64,000 nt of DNA from Bradyrhizobium macuxiense (GTDB lineage Bacteria > Pseudomonadota > Alphaproteobacteria > Rhizobiales > Xanthobacteraceae), in assembly GCF_007993935.1 (NCBI RefSeq), contig NZ_VITY01000003.1:186001-250000 (forward strand), read 5' to 3'. Position numbers and translations under genes: made by a program. How positions within the stretch are numbered: position 1 is the first letter of the stretch; each line of letters starts with the position of its first letter. Shown here in pieces: positions 1-8,462 of this stretch. Below the pieces are notes generated by a model that was not told the DNA's origin, ran no database searches, and saw only the letters and a program-made list of their open reading frames with translations.

Positions 1-332
1 GCTTCGCGGATCGCGGCATTGGCGAGCGCGCGCGCACGGCCGGGCGTGATCTTCGGGCTGCCCTTCAACAGATTGGCTTCGAGCTCCGGCGTGATCGGGG
101 CGGCGACCGGCACGCGGTTGTCGGCCTTGTCGACGCGGCCGCCGGGGAATACGAATTTGCCCGGCATGAACACGACCTTGTCGTGGCGCTTGCCGACCAG
201 CACCTTCGGCTTGGCACCGGAGCGATCGATCAGGATCAGCGTCGCGGCATCCTTCGGCCGGAAATACGCGTGATGATCGGCTTCCTTTTCGCCCTGGTGG
301 ACGACGGCGGCAGGGGCTGCGGCTTCAGTCAT
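1..332 (-). CDS. NUDIX hydrolase (3' part cut by window edge)
   Basis: The N-terminal 110 residues of a NUDIX-family protein read leftward off the window. The visible part has a hydrophobic first strand (AATLILID), then KVLVGKRHDKVVFMPGKFVF and PGGRVDK, the usual opening of a NUDIX fold where the substrate phosphate end is bound. The Nudix box itself (GX5EX7REUXEE) should lie just past the edge; the last visible residues, NAAIRE, are probably its beginning. NUDIX enzymes hydrolyse nucleoside diphosphates linked to another group; the substrate cannot be told here. The ATG is preceded by GAAAGGGATGA, a good ribosome site. It is the last visible gene of the topA-rnr-DUF983 run and may be co-transcribed with it. 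Confidence 0.75.
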   Translation of the reverse strand, partial: MTEAAAPAAVVHQGEKEADHHAYFRPKDAATLILIDRSGAKPKVLVGKRHDKVVFMPGKFVFPGGRVDKADNRVPVAAPITPELEANLLKGSPKITPGRARALANAAIRE

Positions 333-368
333 TTCATCCCTTTCATTTCTTCTTATCGTCCGGTTTAG

Positions 369-806
369 CTAGACCGGCGGGATGTCGCTAGGGGGATTCT
401 CGTCAAAGCCATGCATGCGCAGGGCCCATTGCAAGCCGATCACGGCTCCCTTCACCGGCTGCAACAATGCCAGCGATGCGAACAGCGTGAGCGGCAGATA
501 GATCGCAAGTTGCAGCCACACCGGCGGCGAATAGTTGGTCTCGATCCACAGCGCGGTCGGTACCACGATATGGCCGACAATGACGATGACGAGATAGGCG
601 GGGAGATCGTCGGCGCGATGCGGTGAGAAATCGAGATCGCAGACCGGGCAATGGCCATCGCATTTCAGAAACTTGCGGAACAGCCTGCCTTTTCCGCAGC
701 GTGGACAACGGCTGCGGAACCCGCGCTTCATTGCGCTCCACACGTCGCGCTTCTCGGACTCGGCCGCATCGCGGGTCCAGACCACCGTCGGCGGTGTCAC
801 GTCCAT
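369..806 (-). CDS. DUF983 family membrane protein
   Basis: A 145-residue protein with an N-terminal zinc-ribbon-like pair of motifs, CPRCGKG and CPVCDLD (about residues 33-61), followed by two hydrophobic segments (about 70-90 and 97-120). This is the layout of the DUF983 family, small inner-membrane proteins of unknown function common in Alphaproteobacteria. The reading frame is open further upstream, but that extension would overlap rnr and has no family-like sequence, so I start at the ATG five bases after the rnr stop. No good Shine-Dalgarno is visible, which suits translation coupled to rnr. Family assignment is confident; function is unknown. Confidence 0.85.
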   Translation of the reverse strand: MDVTPPTVVWTRDAAESEKRDVWSAMKRGFRSRCPRCGKGRLFRKFLKCDGHCPVCDLDFSPHRADDLPAYLVIVIVGHIVVPTALWIETNYSPPVWLQLAIYLPLTLFASLALLQPVKGAVIGLQWALRMHGFDENPPSDIPPV

Positions 807-810
807 GATT

Positions 811-3174
811 TCACGTCCATGACTTGCCTCGCTTCGATTTGCCGGGCTTCGATTTTGCCGGCTTGCGGTCCTTCTTGCTGCGCTTCTTCCGTTCCTTGTG
901 CGCCTTCTTGCCGGATCCTTTACCCGGCCCCTTGCCAAATCCCGCGGCGCGGCGCTCGGCTCTTTTGCCGTCACGTTTTCTGTCACGCGGAATTGCCTGG
1001 CCGTCGGATAATAGCTCAAAGCGCAGCGCGCCCGCCACCGGTGCTGCCTCGACCAGCCGCACGTCGACGACGTCGCCGAGCCGATACATGGTGCCGCTGC
1101 GCGTGCCGATCAGCGCATGTCGCGTCTCATCATAGTTGAAATACTCGCTGCCGATGGTGCGGATCGGGATCAGGCCGTCGGCGCCGGTGTCGTCCAGCTT
1201 GACGAACAAGCCGGCGCGCGTCACGCCGGAGATGCGGCCCTGGAACGAGGCGCCGACCTTGTCGGCAAGGAAATGCGCGATCAGCCGGTCGGTGGTCTCG
1301 CGCTCCGCCTTCATCGCGCGGCGCTCGGTGACGGAGATCTGCGCGGCAATCTCGGCCAGTGTCTCCACGCTCTCGTCGGTCGGCAGGGCGCCTTCGCCAA
1401 GGCCGAGCGCGCGGATCAGCGCGCGGTGCACGATCAGATCGGCGTAGCGGCGGATCGGCGAGGTGAAGTGCGCGTAGCGGCGCAGGTTCAAGCCGAAATG
1501 GCCGTAGTTCTCGGCGGAGTATTCGGCCTGCGCCTGCGAACGCAGCACCACCTCGTTGACCAGCGGCTCGTAATCCTCACCCGCAACCTGCGCCAGCACG
1601 CGATTGAATTGCGCTGGACGCAGCGCGCCCTGTTTGGTGAAGGGCAGGTCCAGCGTCTTGAGGAATTCCTGGAGGTTTTGCACCTTCTCCTGGCTCGGCT
1701 CGTCATGCACGCGATAGATCAGCGGCAGCGCCTTCTTCTCCAGCATCTCCGCCGCGGCGACGTTGGCGAGGATCATGAACTCCTCGATCAGCCGGTGCGC
1801 ATCGAGCCGCTGCGGCACGATCACCCGATCGACCGTGCCGTCGGGTTTCAGCAGGATCTTGCGCTCGGGCAGATCGAGATCGAGCGGGTCGCGCTCGTTG
1901 CGTGCGAGCTTGACGAGTTCATAGGCCGACCACAGCGGCTTCAGGATCGGATCGAGCAGGGGGCCCGTGGTGTCGTCGGGCCTGCCGTCGATCGCGGCCT
2001 GCGCCTGCGCGTAAGCGAGTTTCGCAGCCGAGCGCATCAGCACGCGGTGAAACGTATGCGAGCGCTTGCGGCCGTCGGCGCCGATCACCATGCGCACCGC
2101 GAGCGCACCACGCGGCTCGCCCGGCACCAGCGAGCAGAGATTGTTGGAGATCCGCTCGGGCAGCATCGGCACCACGCGGTCGGGGAAATACACCGAGTTG
2201 CCGCGCTGGAGCGCGTCGCGGTCGAGCGCCGAGCCGGGCCGCACATAATAGGCAACGTCCGCGATCGCGACATGGACGATGAAGCCACCCTTGTTGTTTG
2301 GATCGGTGTCGACCTCCGCATGCACGGCGTCGTCGTGGTCCTTGGCGTCGGGCGGATCGATGGTGACGAGCGGGACGTCGCGCCAGTCCTCGCGGCCCTG
2401 CAACGTTGCGGGTTTTGCCTCTTCGGCCTCGCGTAGCGCAGAAGACGAAAACACCTGCGGGATGTCGTGGGTGTTGATCGCGATCAGGCTGATCGCCTTT
2501 TCGCTCGCAATCGAGCCGAGCCGCTCCTTGACGCGGGCGGAGGCGAGCCCAAAGCCGCGGGTGCGGATCAGGTCAACGCTGATGAGGTCGCCGTCCTCGG
2601 CGCCGCCGGTATCTGGCTTGGCGATGTTGAGCTCGCGACCGGCCTGCTTCTTGTCGACCGGGATCAGCCGTCCGCCGCCGTCGGGGTTGCGGCGGAAGAT
2701 GCCGAGGATGCGCGTGCGACCGTGATCGATCACCTTGATGACACGGCCGCGATAGGGCGTGCCGTCTTGCTCGTCGGTCACTTCGACGCGCAGCAGCGCG
2801 CGGTCGCCGACGCCGGCGGTGGTGCCGGGTTTCGGCCGCCGCGGCGTCTCGATGCGGATCTTCGGCGCGGTGCCGTTCTCTTCGCTATCCCACTCGGCGG
2901 GCGTTGCGATCAATTCACCGTCGCTGTCGCGGCCGGTGATGTCGGCGAGCACGGTCGGCGGCAGCGCCGCCGGCTCGTGGATCTTGCGGCCGCGCTTGGC
3001 GACCGTGCCGTCGTCGGCGAGTTCGCGCAGGAGTCGCTTCAGCTCGATGCGGTCGGCGTTCTTCAGGCCGAACTCGCGCGCGATCTCGCGGGTGCCGACC
3101 TTGCCTGGATTGGCGCGGATGAAGGCGACGATGGCGTCCCGGCCCGGAAAGCCATGGTCGGGTTTTCGTTTCAC
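811..3174 (-). CDS. rnr: ribonuclease R
   Basis: A 787-residue 3'-to-5' exoribonuclease of the RNB (RNase II/R) family, which degrades structured RNA. In order: an N-terminal winged-helix region (residues 10-65), cold-shock-type RNA-binding domains (about 70-240), the RNB catalytic domain with the acidic motif IDPPDAKDHDDAV (about 270-285) that binds magnesium, and a C-terminal S1 domain (GASFQGRISGVTRAGLFVKL, about 640-720). It ends in a long Lys/Arg/Gly tail, typical of RNase R rather than RNase II. The start is GTG and abuts the topA stop codon directly (TAA then GTG), so translation is probably coupled to topA. Length and domain order are normal for the family. Confidence 0.95.
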   Translation of the reverse strand: MKRKPDHGFPGRDAIVAFIRANPGKVGTREIAREFGLKNADRIELKRLLRELADDGTVAKRGRKIHEPAALPPTVLADITGRDSDGELIATPAEWDSEENGTAPKIRIETPRRPKPGTTAGVGDRALLRVEVTDEQDGTPYRGRVIKVIDHGRTRILGIFRRNPDGGGRLIPVDKKQAGRELNIAKPDTGGAEDGDLISVDLIRTRGFGLASARVKERLGSIASEKAISLIAINTHDIPQVFSSSALREAEEAKPATLQGREDWRDVPLVTIDPPDAKDHDDAVHAEVDTDPNNKGGFIVHVAIADVAYYVRPGSALDRDALQRGNSVYFPDRVVPMLPERISNNLCSLVPGEPRGALAVRMVIGADGRKRSHTFHRVLMRSAAKLAYAQAQAAIDGRPDDTTGPLLDPILKPLWSAYELVKLARNERDPLDLDLPERKILLKPDGTVDRVIVPQRLDAHRLIEEFMILANVAAAEMLEKKALPLIYRVHDEPSQEKVQNLQEFLKTLDLPFTKQGALRPAQFNRVLAQVAGEDYEPLVNEVVLRSQAQAEYSAENYGHFGLNLRRYAHFTSPIRRYADLIVHRALIRALGLGEGALPTDESVETLAEIAAQISVTERRAMKAERETTDRLIAHFLADKVGASFQGRISGVTRAGLFVKLDDTGADGLIPIRTIGSEYFNYDETRHALIGTRSGTMYRLGDVVDVRLVEAAPVAGALRFELLSDGQAIPRDRKRDGKRAERRAAGFGKGPGKGSGKKAHKERKKRSKKDRKPAKSKPGKSKRGKSWT

Positions 3175-5949
3175 TTATCCTCGTGCCTTGCCGGCGCTCT
3201 TCTTTGCGGGCGCTTTCGCTGGTGCCGATGATTTTGAAGGCGACGTCTTGGCACCGGAAGCGACCGGCGCGCGCGCCTTGCTGGTCGCATCCGCTTTCGG
3301 TTTCGCCGCGGCCTTCTTCGACGCAGCCTTCTTCGCGGGCTTGGCCTCAGCGTCGCCGTCAGCCTTGTCGGACTCGGTCTTGTCCGATTTGGCCTTGGCC
3401 GCCTTGGCAGGCTTTGCCGCCTTCTTGACCTTCTTGCCGCCGCCCTTGGCCGCGCGCTCGTCGATCAGCGCAATCGCTTCCGCGAGCGTGACCTCGTCGG
3501 GCGTGCGGTCGCTCGGGATCGTCGCGTTGACGCCGCCGGCCGCGACATAGGCGCCGTAGCGGCCGTTCTTCAGCGCGACCGCGCCGAGCGTCGGGTGATC
3601 GCCGAGCGGCTTGCCGGGATCGGCGCCGAAGCGGCGGCCGCTCGGGCCCTTGGCGATCTTCTCCGCGATCAGCGTCACAGCGCGGTTCAAGCCGATGTCG
3701 AACACCTCGTCGCCGGCCTCGAGGCTGGCGTAGGTCTTCTCGTGCTTGACGAACGGCCCGAACCGGCCGAGGCCGGCGGTGATCGGCTGCCCGGTTTCCG
3801 GATGTTTGCCGATCTCGCGCGGCAGCGACAACAGCTTCAGCGCCAGCTCGAGGTCGACATCGGCGGGCGAGGTGCCCTTCGGAATGCCCGCGCGCTTCGG
3901 CTTCTCGCCCTCGGCGTAATCCTTCTGCTCGCCGAGCTGAATGTAGGGGCCGAAGCGGCCGGCCTTCACCGTGACGTCGAACCCGGTGTCGGGATCGGTG
4001 CCGAGCACGCGGTCGGCGCTCTCGGCGCTGTCGGCCGCGAGCGGACGGGTATAGCGGCATTCCGGATAGTTCGAGCAGCCGACGAAGGCGCCGAACTTGC
4101 CGGCCTTGAGGTTGAGCCGGCCGGTGCCGCAGGTCGGGCATTGCCTGACGTCGCCGCCATCCGCGCGCGGCGGATAGATATGCGGGCCGAGCATCTCGTC
4201 GAGCGCATCCAGCACTTCGGCAACGCGCAGGTCCTTGATGTCGTTGACCGCGCCGATGAAGCCGCGCCAGAAGTCCTGCAGCACCTGCTGCCAGGCGATC
4301 TCGTTGTTGGAGATGCGGTCGAGCTGCTCCTCGAGATCGGCGGTGAAGTCGTACTCGACATAGCGCGAGAAGAAATTCTCGAGGAATGCGACCACGACGC
4401 GGCCCTTGTCCTCGCCGTGCAGCCGTTTCTTCTCGAGCTTGACGTAGCCGCGATCCTTCAGCACCTGCAGGATCGAGGCGTAGGTCGAGGGCCGGCCGAT
4501 GCCGAGCTCTTCCATCCGCTTCACCAATGACGCTTCCGAGAAGCGCGGCGGCGGCTCGGTGAAATGCTGGGTGACGGCGAGGCTCTGGCGCTTCACGGCC
4601 TCGCCCTCGCTCATCGCAGGCAGGCGGCGCGAATCCTCGTCCTCCTCGTCGTCGCGGCTTTCCTGGTACAGAGCGAGGAAGCCGTCGAACTTGATGACCT
4701 GGCCGGAGGCGCGCAGTTCCAGCACGCGGGCGCCGGCCTTGGCTTCGATGTCGACCGTGGTGCGTTCGAGCTCGGCCGACTCCATCTGGCTCGCAATGGT
4801 GCGCTTCCAGATCAGTTCATAGAGCCGCGCCTGATCGGCATCGAGCCTGCGGCCGATCGTTGCGGGACGCCGGGAGAGATCGGTCGGGCGGATCGCTTCG
4901 TGCGCTTCCTGCGCGTTCTTGGCCTTGGCCTGGTACTGGCGCGGCGCGTCCGGCACATAGGCATTGCCGTAGTCTTCGCCGATCACCTTGCGCGCCTGGG
5001 TGACCGCCTCGGGCGCGATCTGCACGCCGTCGGTTCGCATATAGGTGATGAGGCCGGTGGTCTCACCGCCGATGTCGATGCCCTCATAGAGCCGCTGCGC
5101 GATGCGCATGGTGTGCGCAGGGGCGAAGCCGAGCTTGCGGCTGGCTTCCTGCTGCAGGGTCGAGGTGGTGAAGGGCGCCTGCGGATTGCGTCGCGCCGGC
5201 TTGGCCTCGACGGTCGCGACCTTGAACAGCGCGGCTTCGATCGCCTTCTTGAAGTCCTCCGCTTCCGCGCCGGACCCGATGTCGAGCCGCGCGATCTTCT
5301 TGCCGTCGGCGCCGACCAGCCGCGCCTCGAAGGCTTCGCCGCGCGGCGTCAGCAGCGTCGCGACCAGCGACCAGTACTCCCGCGGCACGAACTTCTCGAT
5401 CTCGAGCTCGCGGTCGCAGACCAGCCGCAGCGCGACCGACTGCACGCGGCCGGCCGAGCGGGCGCCGGGCAGCTTGCGCCACAGCACCGGCGAGAGGGTG
5501 AAGCCGACCAGATAGTCCAGCGCGCGGCGCGCCATATAGGCGTCGACCAGCGCGCCGTCGATCTGGCGCGGCGCCTTCATGGCCTCGGAGACGGCCTGCT
5601 TGGTGATGGCGTTGAACACCACGCGCTCGACCTTCTGGTCCTTCAGCGCGCGCTTCTCCTTCATCACCTCCAGCACGTGCCAGGAGATTGCCTCGCCCTC
5701 GCGATCAGGGTCGGTTGCGAGGATCAGGCGGTCGGCGCCCTTGAGCGCCTTGGCGATGTCGTTGAGCCGGCTCGCGGCCTTGGCATCGACCTCCCAAATC
5801 ATCTGGAAATTGGCGTCCGGATCGACGGAACCGTTCTTGGCCGGGAGGTCGCGAACATGGCCGAACGACGCCAGGACCTCGTAGGAGGACCCCAGATATT
5901 TGTTGATCGTCTTGGCCTTGGCCGGCGACTCCACAATGACGATATTCAT
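3175..5949 (-). CDS. topA: DNA topoisomerase I
   Basis: A 924-residue type IA topoisomerase that relaxes negative supercoils. The Toprim domain opens with IVESPAKAKTINKYLG and contains DPDREGEAISWHV, which carries the metal-binding acidic residues. The active-site tyrosine lies in GLITYMRTDG (about residue 310). After the core comes one four-cysteine zinc finger (CPTCGTGR then CSNYPECRYT) and several degenerate C-terminal repeats of the form GRFGP/GRYGA. The end is a long Lys/Ala-rich tail, usual in alphaproteobacterial TopA and probably involved in DNA or RNA polymerase contact. In related genomes topA follows dprA directly; here about 3.8 kb of other genes separate them. Confidence 0.96.
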   Translation of the reverse strand: MNIVIVESPAKAKTINKYLGSSYEVLASFGHVRDLPAKNGSVDPDANFQMIWEVDAKAASRLNDIAKALKGADRLILATDPDREGEAISWHVLEVMKEKRALKDQKVERVVFNAITKQAVSEAMKAPRQIDGALVDAYMARRALDYLVGFTLSPVLWRKLPGARSAGRVQSVALRLVCDRELEIEKFVPREYWSLVATLLTPRGEAFEARLVGADGKKIARLDIGSGAEAEDFKKAIEAALFKVATVEAKPARRNPQAPFTTSTLQQEASRKLGFAPAHTMRIAQRLYEGIDIGGETTGLITYMRTDGVQIAPEAVTQARKVIGEDYGNAYVPDAPRQYQAKAKNAQEAHEAIRPTDLSRRPATIGRRLDADQARLYELIWKRTIASQMESAELERTTVDIEAKAGARVLELRASGQVIKFDGFLALYQESRDDEEDEDSRRLPAMSEGEAVKRQSLAVTQHFTEPPPRFSEASLVKRMEELGIGRPSTYASILQVLKDRGYVKLEKKRLHGEDKGRVVVAFLENFFSRYVEYDFTADLEEQLDRISNNEIAWQQVLQDFWRGFIGAVNDIKDLRVAEVLDALDEMLGPHIYPPRADGGDVRQCPTCGTGRLNLKAGKFGAFVGCSNYPECRYTRPLAADSAESADRVLGTDPDTGFDVTVKAGRFGPYIQLGEQKDYAEGEKPKRAGIPKGTSPADVDLELALKLLSLPREIGKHPETGQPITAGLGRFGPFVKHEKTYASLEAGDEVFDIGLNRAVTLIAEKIAKGPSGRRFGADPGKPLGDHPTLGAVALKNGRYGAYVAAGGVNATIPSDRTPDEVTLAEAIALIDERAAKGGGKKVKKAAKPAKAAKAKSDKTESDKADGDAEAKPAKKAASKKAAAKPKADATSKARAPVASGAKTSPSKSSAPAKAPAKKSAGKARG

Positions 5950-6108
5950 GTCATTCCAATAGCTTACGGGAAAACTTGAAGGCGGGTTCCGCTAGACTCG
6001 CGGTCTGCCGTGTCGGGGCGAACATGGGTGCTGGGGCGGTCGGTGTCAAATCGCCAGATATTGAAGGCAGGGCTCAAACTGTGGAGTTCCTATCCCAAAG
6101 GTTGAAAA

Positions 6109-6420
6109 ATGCGTCCTAGAGTTGCAGCCGGAAAGGGCGTATCTCTTTATATATATGGCGTGGGAATCGGATTGGGCCTTTTGAGCAGCATAGGGGGCGG
6201 CCGGAAGCGCAAACCGCCCGGCCGGCGGCGACCGGCAAGCGACGAGACAGGTGGGGAGGGCGGCCCGGATGACGCCCTGGTCCTGATCGCAGTCGCGGCG
6301 TCCGAACTCGCCAAACTCGCCCAGCACCACAAATTCGAAGTCCTGGACCATCTGCTCGCGATGACCCGCCTGGAGGCCGACCAGCAACTGCGCGCGCGCA
6401 GCCGGCGGAAGCTGTCGTGA
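6109..6420 (+). CDS. small hypothetical protein, upstream of topA
   Basis: An open frame of 103 codons with GC3 typical of the neighbouring real genes. It has a short hydrophobic glycine-rich stretch (residues 12-30, IYGVGIGLGLLSSIGGG), a basic/proline segment, and a well-formed amphipathic C-terminal helix region (ASELAKLAQHHKFEVLD, about 64-80) ending RSRRKLS. AAAGG sits about nine bases before the ATG. I do not recognise a family. A later start is possible. It is divergent from topA, whose start lies 160 bases away. Support is codon use and helix pattern only. Confidence 0.5.
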   Translation: MRPRVAAGKGVSLYIYGVGIGLGLLSSIGGGRKRKPPGRRRPASDETGGEGGPDDALVLIAVAASELAKLAQHHKFEVLDHLLAMTRLEADQQLRARSRRKLS

Positions 6421-6475
6421 GGCGAAGGCTTGTTCCGGATGATTGGCCCGCCTTGCGCGCAGGGCTCTCTCAATT

Positions 6476-6592
6476 CGTCGTCCTGGCGAAAGCCATGACC
6501 CATAACCACCGCATTTGGTGACGAGGTGGATCGCGGCCCCAGCGTCGCGCAACAATGACCGCCTGGGGTAATGGGTCCTGCCAGGACGACGG
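6476..6592. repeat. intergenic inverted-repeat element (REP/MITE-like)
   Basis: Outer arms CGTCGTCCTGGC (6477-6488) and GCCAGGACGACG (6580-6591) are perfect inverted repeats, and the next inner parts also pair partly (CATGACCCATAACC against GGGTAATGGGTCCTG). The element lies between the small upstream gene and the 3' end of an HxlR regulator. It resembles the short palindromic elements dispersed in Bradyrhizobium intergenic DNA. It encodes nothing. Confidence 0.7.
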
Positions 6593-6619
6593 CAGTGGAG
6601 TGCCTGCGCTCCACCCAAC

Positions 6620-7099
6620 TTACGCAGTTACAAGACGCCGCGCGCGCTTCGCGGCAGGCCGCGGCTTCAGCGTCGTGTCGGCCGCGCCGAGCACGCGGCC
6701 GTCCTGCGACAACAGCGCAAGCTTCTTCACCGGCTTGCCCTTGTCGCGGTCGACCATGACGGTCGCGATCTCGTCCGGATGCTCGTCGAATTCCTCGGTC
6801 CATTGCCGGAGCGCGACCAGGATTGGAAAGATGCCGTGGCCCTTCGGCGTCAGCACATATTCCTGATAGGCGCTGCCGTCGGAGGCGGGGACCGTCTTCA
6901 GAATGCCGCGCTCGACCAGCGTGCGCAGCCGCGTGGCGAGGATGTTCTTGGCGAGGCCGAGGCTCGCCTGGAATTCGCCGAAGCGGCGCCGGCCAAGGCT
7001 GGCATCGCGGATGATCAAAAGCGACCACCAATCGCCGAACACGTCGAGCGCGCGTGCCACGGGGCAACTGTCGCCTGCAAGGCTGGTTCTCTTCACCAC
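6620..7099 (-). CDS. HxlR-family transcriptional regulator
   Basis: A 159-residue winged-helix regulator of the HxlR/MarR-like type. The N-terminal DSCPVARALDVFGDWWSLLI matches the HxlR opening, with a cysteine at position 12 that in characterised members (HypR, YodB) can sense thiol-reactive or quinone stress. The recognition region is RRRFGEFQASLGLAKNILAT, then a beta wing near residue 75. The C-terminal 60 residues extend beyond the minimal domain. It starts with GTG (GGAG four bases before). It is divergent from an SDR oxidoreductase and shares with it a 62-base palindromic intergenic region, the likely operator. The role as repressor of the SDR gene is inferred from context. Confidence 0.9.
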   Translation of the reverse strand: MVKRTSLAGDSCPVARALDVFGDWWSLLIIRDASLGRRRFGEFQASLGLAKNILATRLRTLVERGILKTVPASDGSAYQEYVLTPKGHGIFPILVALRQWTEEFDEHPDEIATVMVDRDKGKPVKKLALLSQDGRVLGAADTTLKPRPAAKRARRLVTA

Positions 7100-7117
7100 G
7101 CATCTCCGGAATCTTGT

Positions 7118-7168
7118 TTTGGCGCGTTTTCTTCACGCGAACCGGTATCCACTTCGCTCGAAAACGCT
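7118..7168. repeat. dispersed 51-bp repeat, copy 1
   Basis: This sequence, from TTTGGCGCG to GAAAACGCT, recurs at 34900-34950 with about 46 of 51 bases identical. It lies just upstream of the HxlR gene, between its start codon and the shared operator region, so it would be in that gene's 5' untranslated region. It belongs to a short intergenic repeat family. Confidence 0.75.
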
Positions 7169-7188
7169 GATGAGCCATCACGACCTTG

Positions 7189-7250
7189 TGTGGTTGCAAT
7201 ATTAAACCTGATGCTCTACGTAGGCAACGAAGTTTAATAATGCAACCACA
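7189..7250. promoter_or_regulatory. large palindromic operator between HxlR and SDR genes
   Basis: A 62-base imperfect palindrome centred between bases 7219 and 7220. The outer arms 7189-7207 and 7232-7250 match at 18 of 19 positions (TGTGGTTGCA on the left, inverted on the right; then TATTAAAC/GTTTAATA). The exact centre CTACGTAG (7216-7223) is itself a perfect palindrome. It sits 12 bases before the SDR start codon, with the SDR ribosome site GGAGG immediately after. HxlR proteins bind as dimers to inverted repeats in divergent promoters, so this is the expected operator. Confidence 0.8.
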
Positions 7251-7262
7251 TTGGAGGCGGAC

Positions 7263-8036
7263 ATGAGACTGGCAAACAAGACGGCGTTGATCACCGGCGG
7301 CAACAGCGGCATCGGGCTCGCGACGGCAAAGCTGTTCGTGGCGGAAGGCGCCAAGGTCGTCATCACCGGGCGCAACAAGGAGACGCTGGCGGCGGCGGCG
7401 AAGGAGCTCGGACCGAACGCGCTCGCAGTGGTGGCCGATGCCACCGACGTCGCGGCGCTGGAAGCCGCCGTGAAGCAGGGCGCCGAGAAGTTCGGCAAAT
7501 ACGATGTGCTGTTCGCCAATGCCGGCATTCCCGGCCAGACGCCGGTCGGCGGCACCACGCTCGCCGCATTCGAAAATGTGATCCGCACCAATCTCACCGG
7601 CGTGTTCTTCACCGTGCAGGCGGTCGCGCCGCATCTCAACGACGGCGCGTCGATCATTCTCAACGGCTCGGTGATTTCGGTGCTCGGCAATCCCGGCTAC
7701 TCGGCCTATGCCGCGAGCAAGGCCGGTGTGCGCGCGATGGCGCGGGTGATGGCGTCAGAACTGTCGCCGCGCAACATCCGCGTCAACGTGGTGGCGCCGG
7801 GCGCCGTGCGTACGCCGATCTGGGGCGCTGCGATCGCGACGCCCGAGGCCGAGAAGGCCTTCGAGAAGCGGATCGGCATGACCACCCCGCTCGGGCGGAT
7901 CGGCGAACCCGATCACATCTCGAAAACCGTGCTGTTCCTGGCTTCCGACGACGCGGCCCATGTGCAGGGGCAGGAACTGTTCATCGATGGCGGCTCAACG
8001 GCGTCGCCCGCCGGCGCGCCGATCTATCGCGGCTAA
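7263..8036 (+). CDS. SDR-family oxidoreductase
   Basis: A 257-residue classical short-chain dehydrogenase/reductase. The NAD(P)-binding motif is TGGNSGIG (about residues 12-19), the structural motif is NAG (about 84-86), and the catalytic residues are the Ser of NGSVIS and the YAASK motif (Y-x-x-x-K, about 150). FIDGGSTAS near the end is typical. The first ATG after GGAGG is used; a TTG four codons upstream would place the ribosome site inside the gene. The substrate is unknown. SDR genes paired with HxlR repressors often act on quinones or reactive carbonyls, but that is only an inference here. Confidence 0.92.
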   Translation: MRLANKTALITGGNSGIGLATAKLFVAEGAKVVITGRNKETLAAAAKELGPNALAVVADATDVAALEAAVKQGAEKFGKYDVLFANAGIPGQTPVGGTTLAAFENVIRTNLTGVFFTVQAVAPHLNDGASIILNGSVISVLGNPGYSAYAASKAGVRAMARVMASELSPRNIRVNVVAPGAVRTPIWGAAIATPEAEKAFEKRIGMTTPLGRIGEPDHISKTVLFLASDDAAHVQGQELFIDGGSTASPAGAPIYRG

Positions 8037-8055
8037 TTTGTTTCTCATTGTAGCG

Positions 8056-8089
8056 ATCGGCCGGTGTGAAGCGCTTCACACCGGCCGAT
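8056..8089 (+). terminator. perfect 34-bp palindrome after SDR gene
   Basis: Seventeen bases, ATCGGCCGGTGTGAAGC, are followed directly by their exact reverse complement. As RNA this would form a very stable hairpin 20 bases after the SDR stop. There is no clean T-run (TTCGTTCG follows), so it may be a terminator or mRNA-stabilising hairpin. Confidence 0.6.
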
Positions 8090-8123
8090 TTCGTTCGCGA
8101 CTATCATCGCTTCGCTGTCCAAC

Positions 8124-8167
8124 CATGATCTCTTCGGAAAACCGCTTCGCACTTTTCCGGACCATGC
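8124..8167. repeat. short inverted-repeat element
   Basis: The arms CGGAAAA and TTTTCCG flank CCGCTTCGCAC, with CATGATC/CATGC outside. It is the kind of short palindrome common in Bradyrhizobium intergenic DNA. It lies between the SDR gene and the small membrane protein gene, 79 bases upstream of the latter. Confidence 0.55.
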
Positions 8168-8245
8168 TTGAACCTTTGACGTGTTCCCCGGACTCCTGAA
8201 TGGGCGGGGATTATTTTCACCACGGAATCATTTTGGAGTGCCGTC

Positions 8246-8407
8246 ATGCCGAAAGCAGCTGCCCGCATTTCGACGTCGATCCCTGTCTCGTCCGACTCCG
8301 AAAGTTCGGACACGACACAATTTGTGACGGTTGCGTTGTTTTCCGGCATCGGCCTGTTGATTTCGCTCGTCGCCGTCATCCTCGGCATTCAGGGCGTCTG
8401 GTTCTGA
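8246..8407 (+). CDS. 53-residue single-pass membrane protein
   Basis: A 54-codon frame opening MPKAAARISTS, with a serine/threonine-rich N-terminus and one clear hydrophobic helix, roughly residues 29-50 (VALFSGIGLLISLVAVILGI), ending GVWF. GGAG lies nine bases before the ATG, and codon use matches neighbouring genes. It has the look of a small inner-membrane protein with a cytoplasmic N-terminus. No function is known to me. It stands alone between an SDR gene and a convergent azoreductase gene. Confidence 0.7.
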   Translation: MPKAAARISTSIPVSSDSESSDTTQFVTVALFSGIGLLISLVAVILGIQGVWF

Positions 8408-8462
8408 GTTCCATCAACTGAATGGCCTGCCGCCGCCGGGCGACGGCAGGTGCTCCATCACA

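Noticed and set aside
1117..2436. 439-codon plus-strand frame
   Set aside because: Antisense to rnr, which is unambiguous on the other strand.
4564..5979. 471-codon plus-strand frame
   Set aside because: Antisense to topA.
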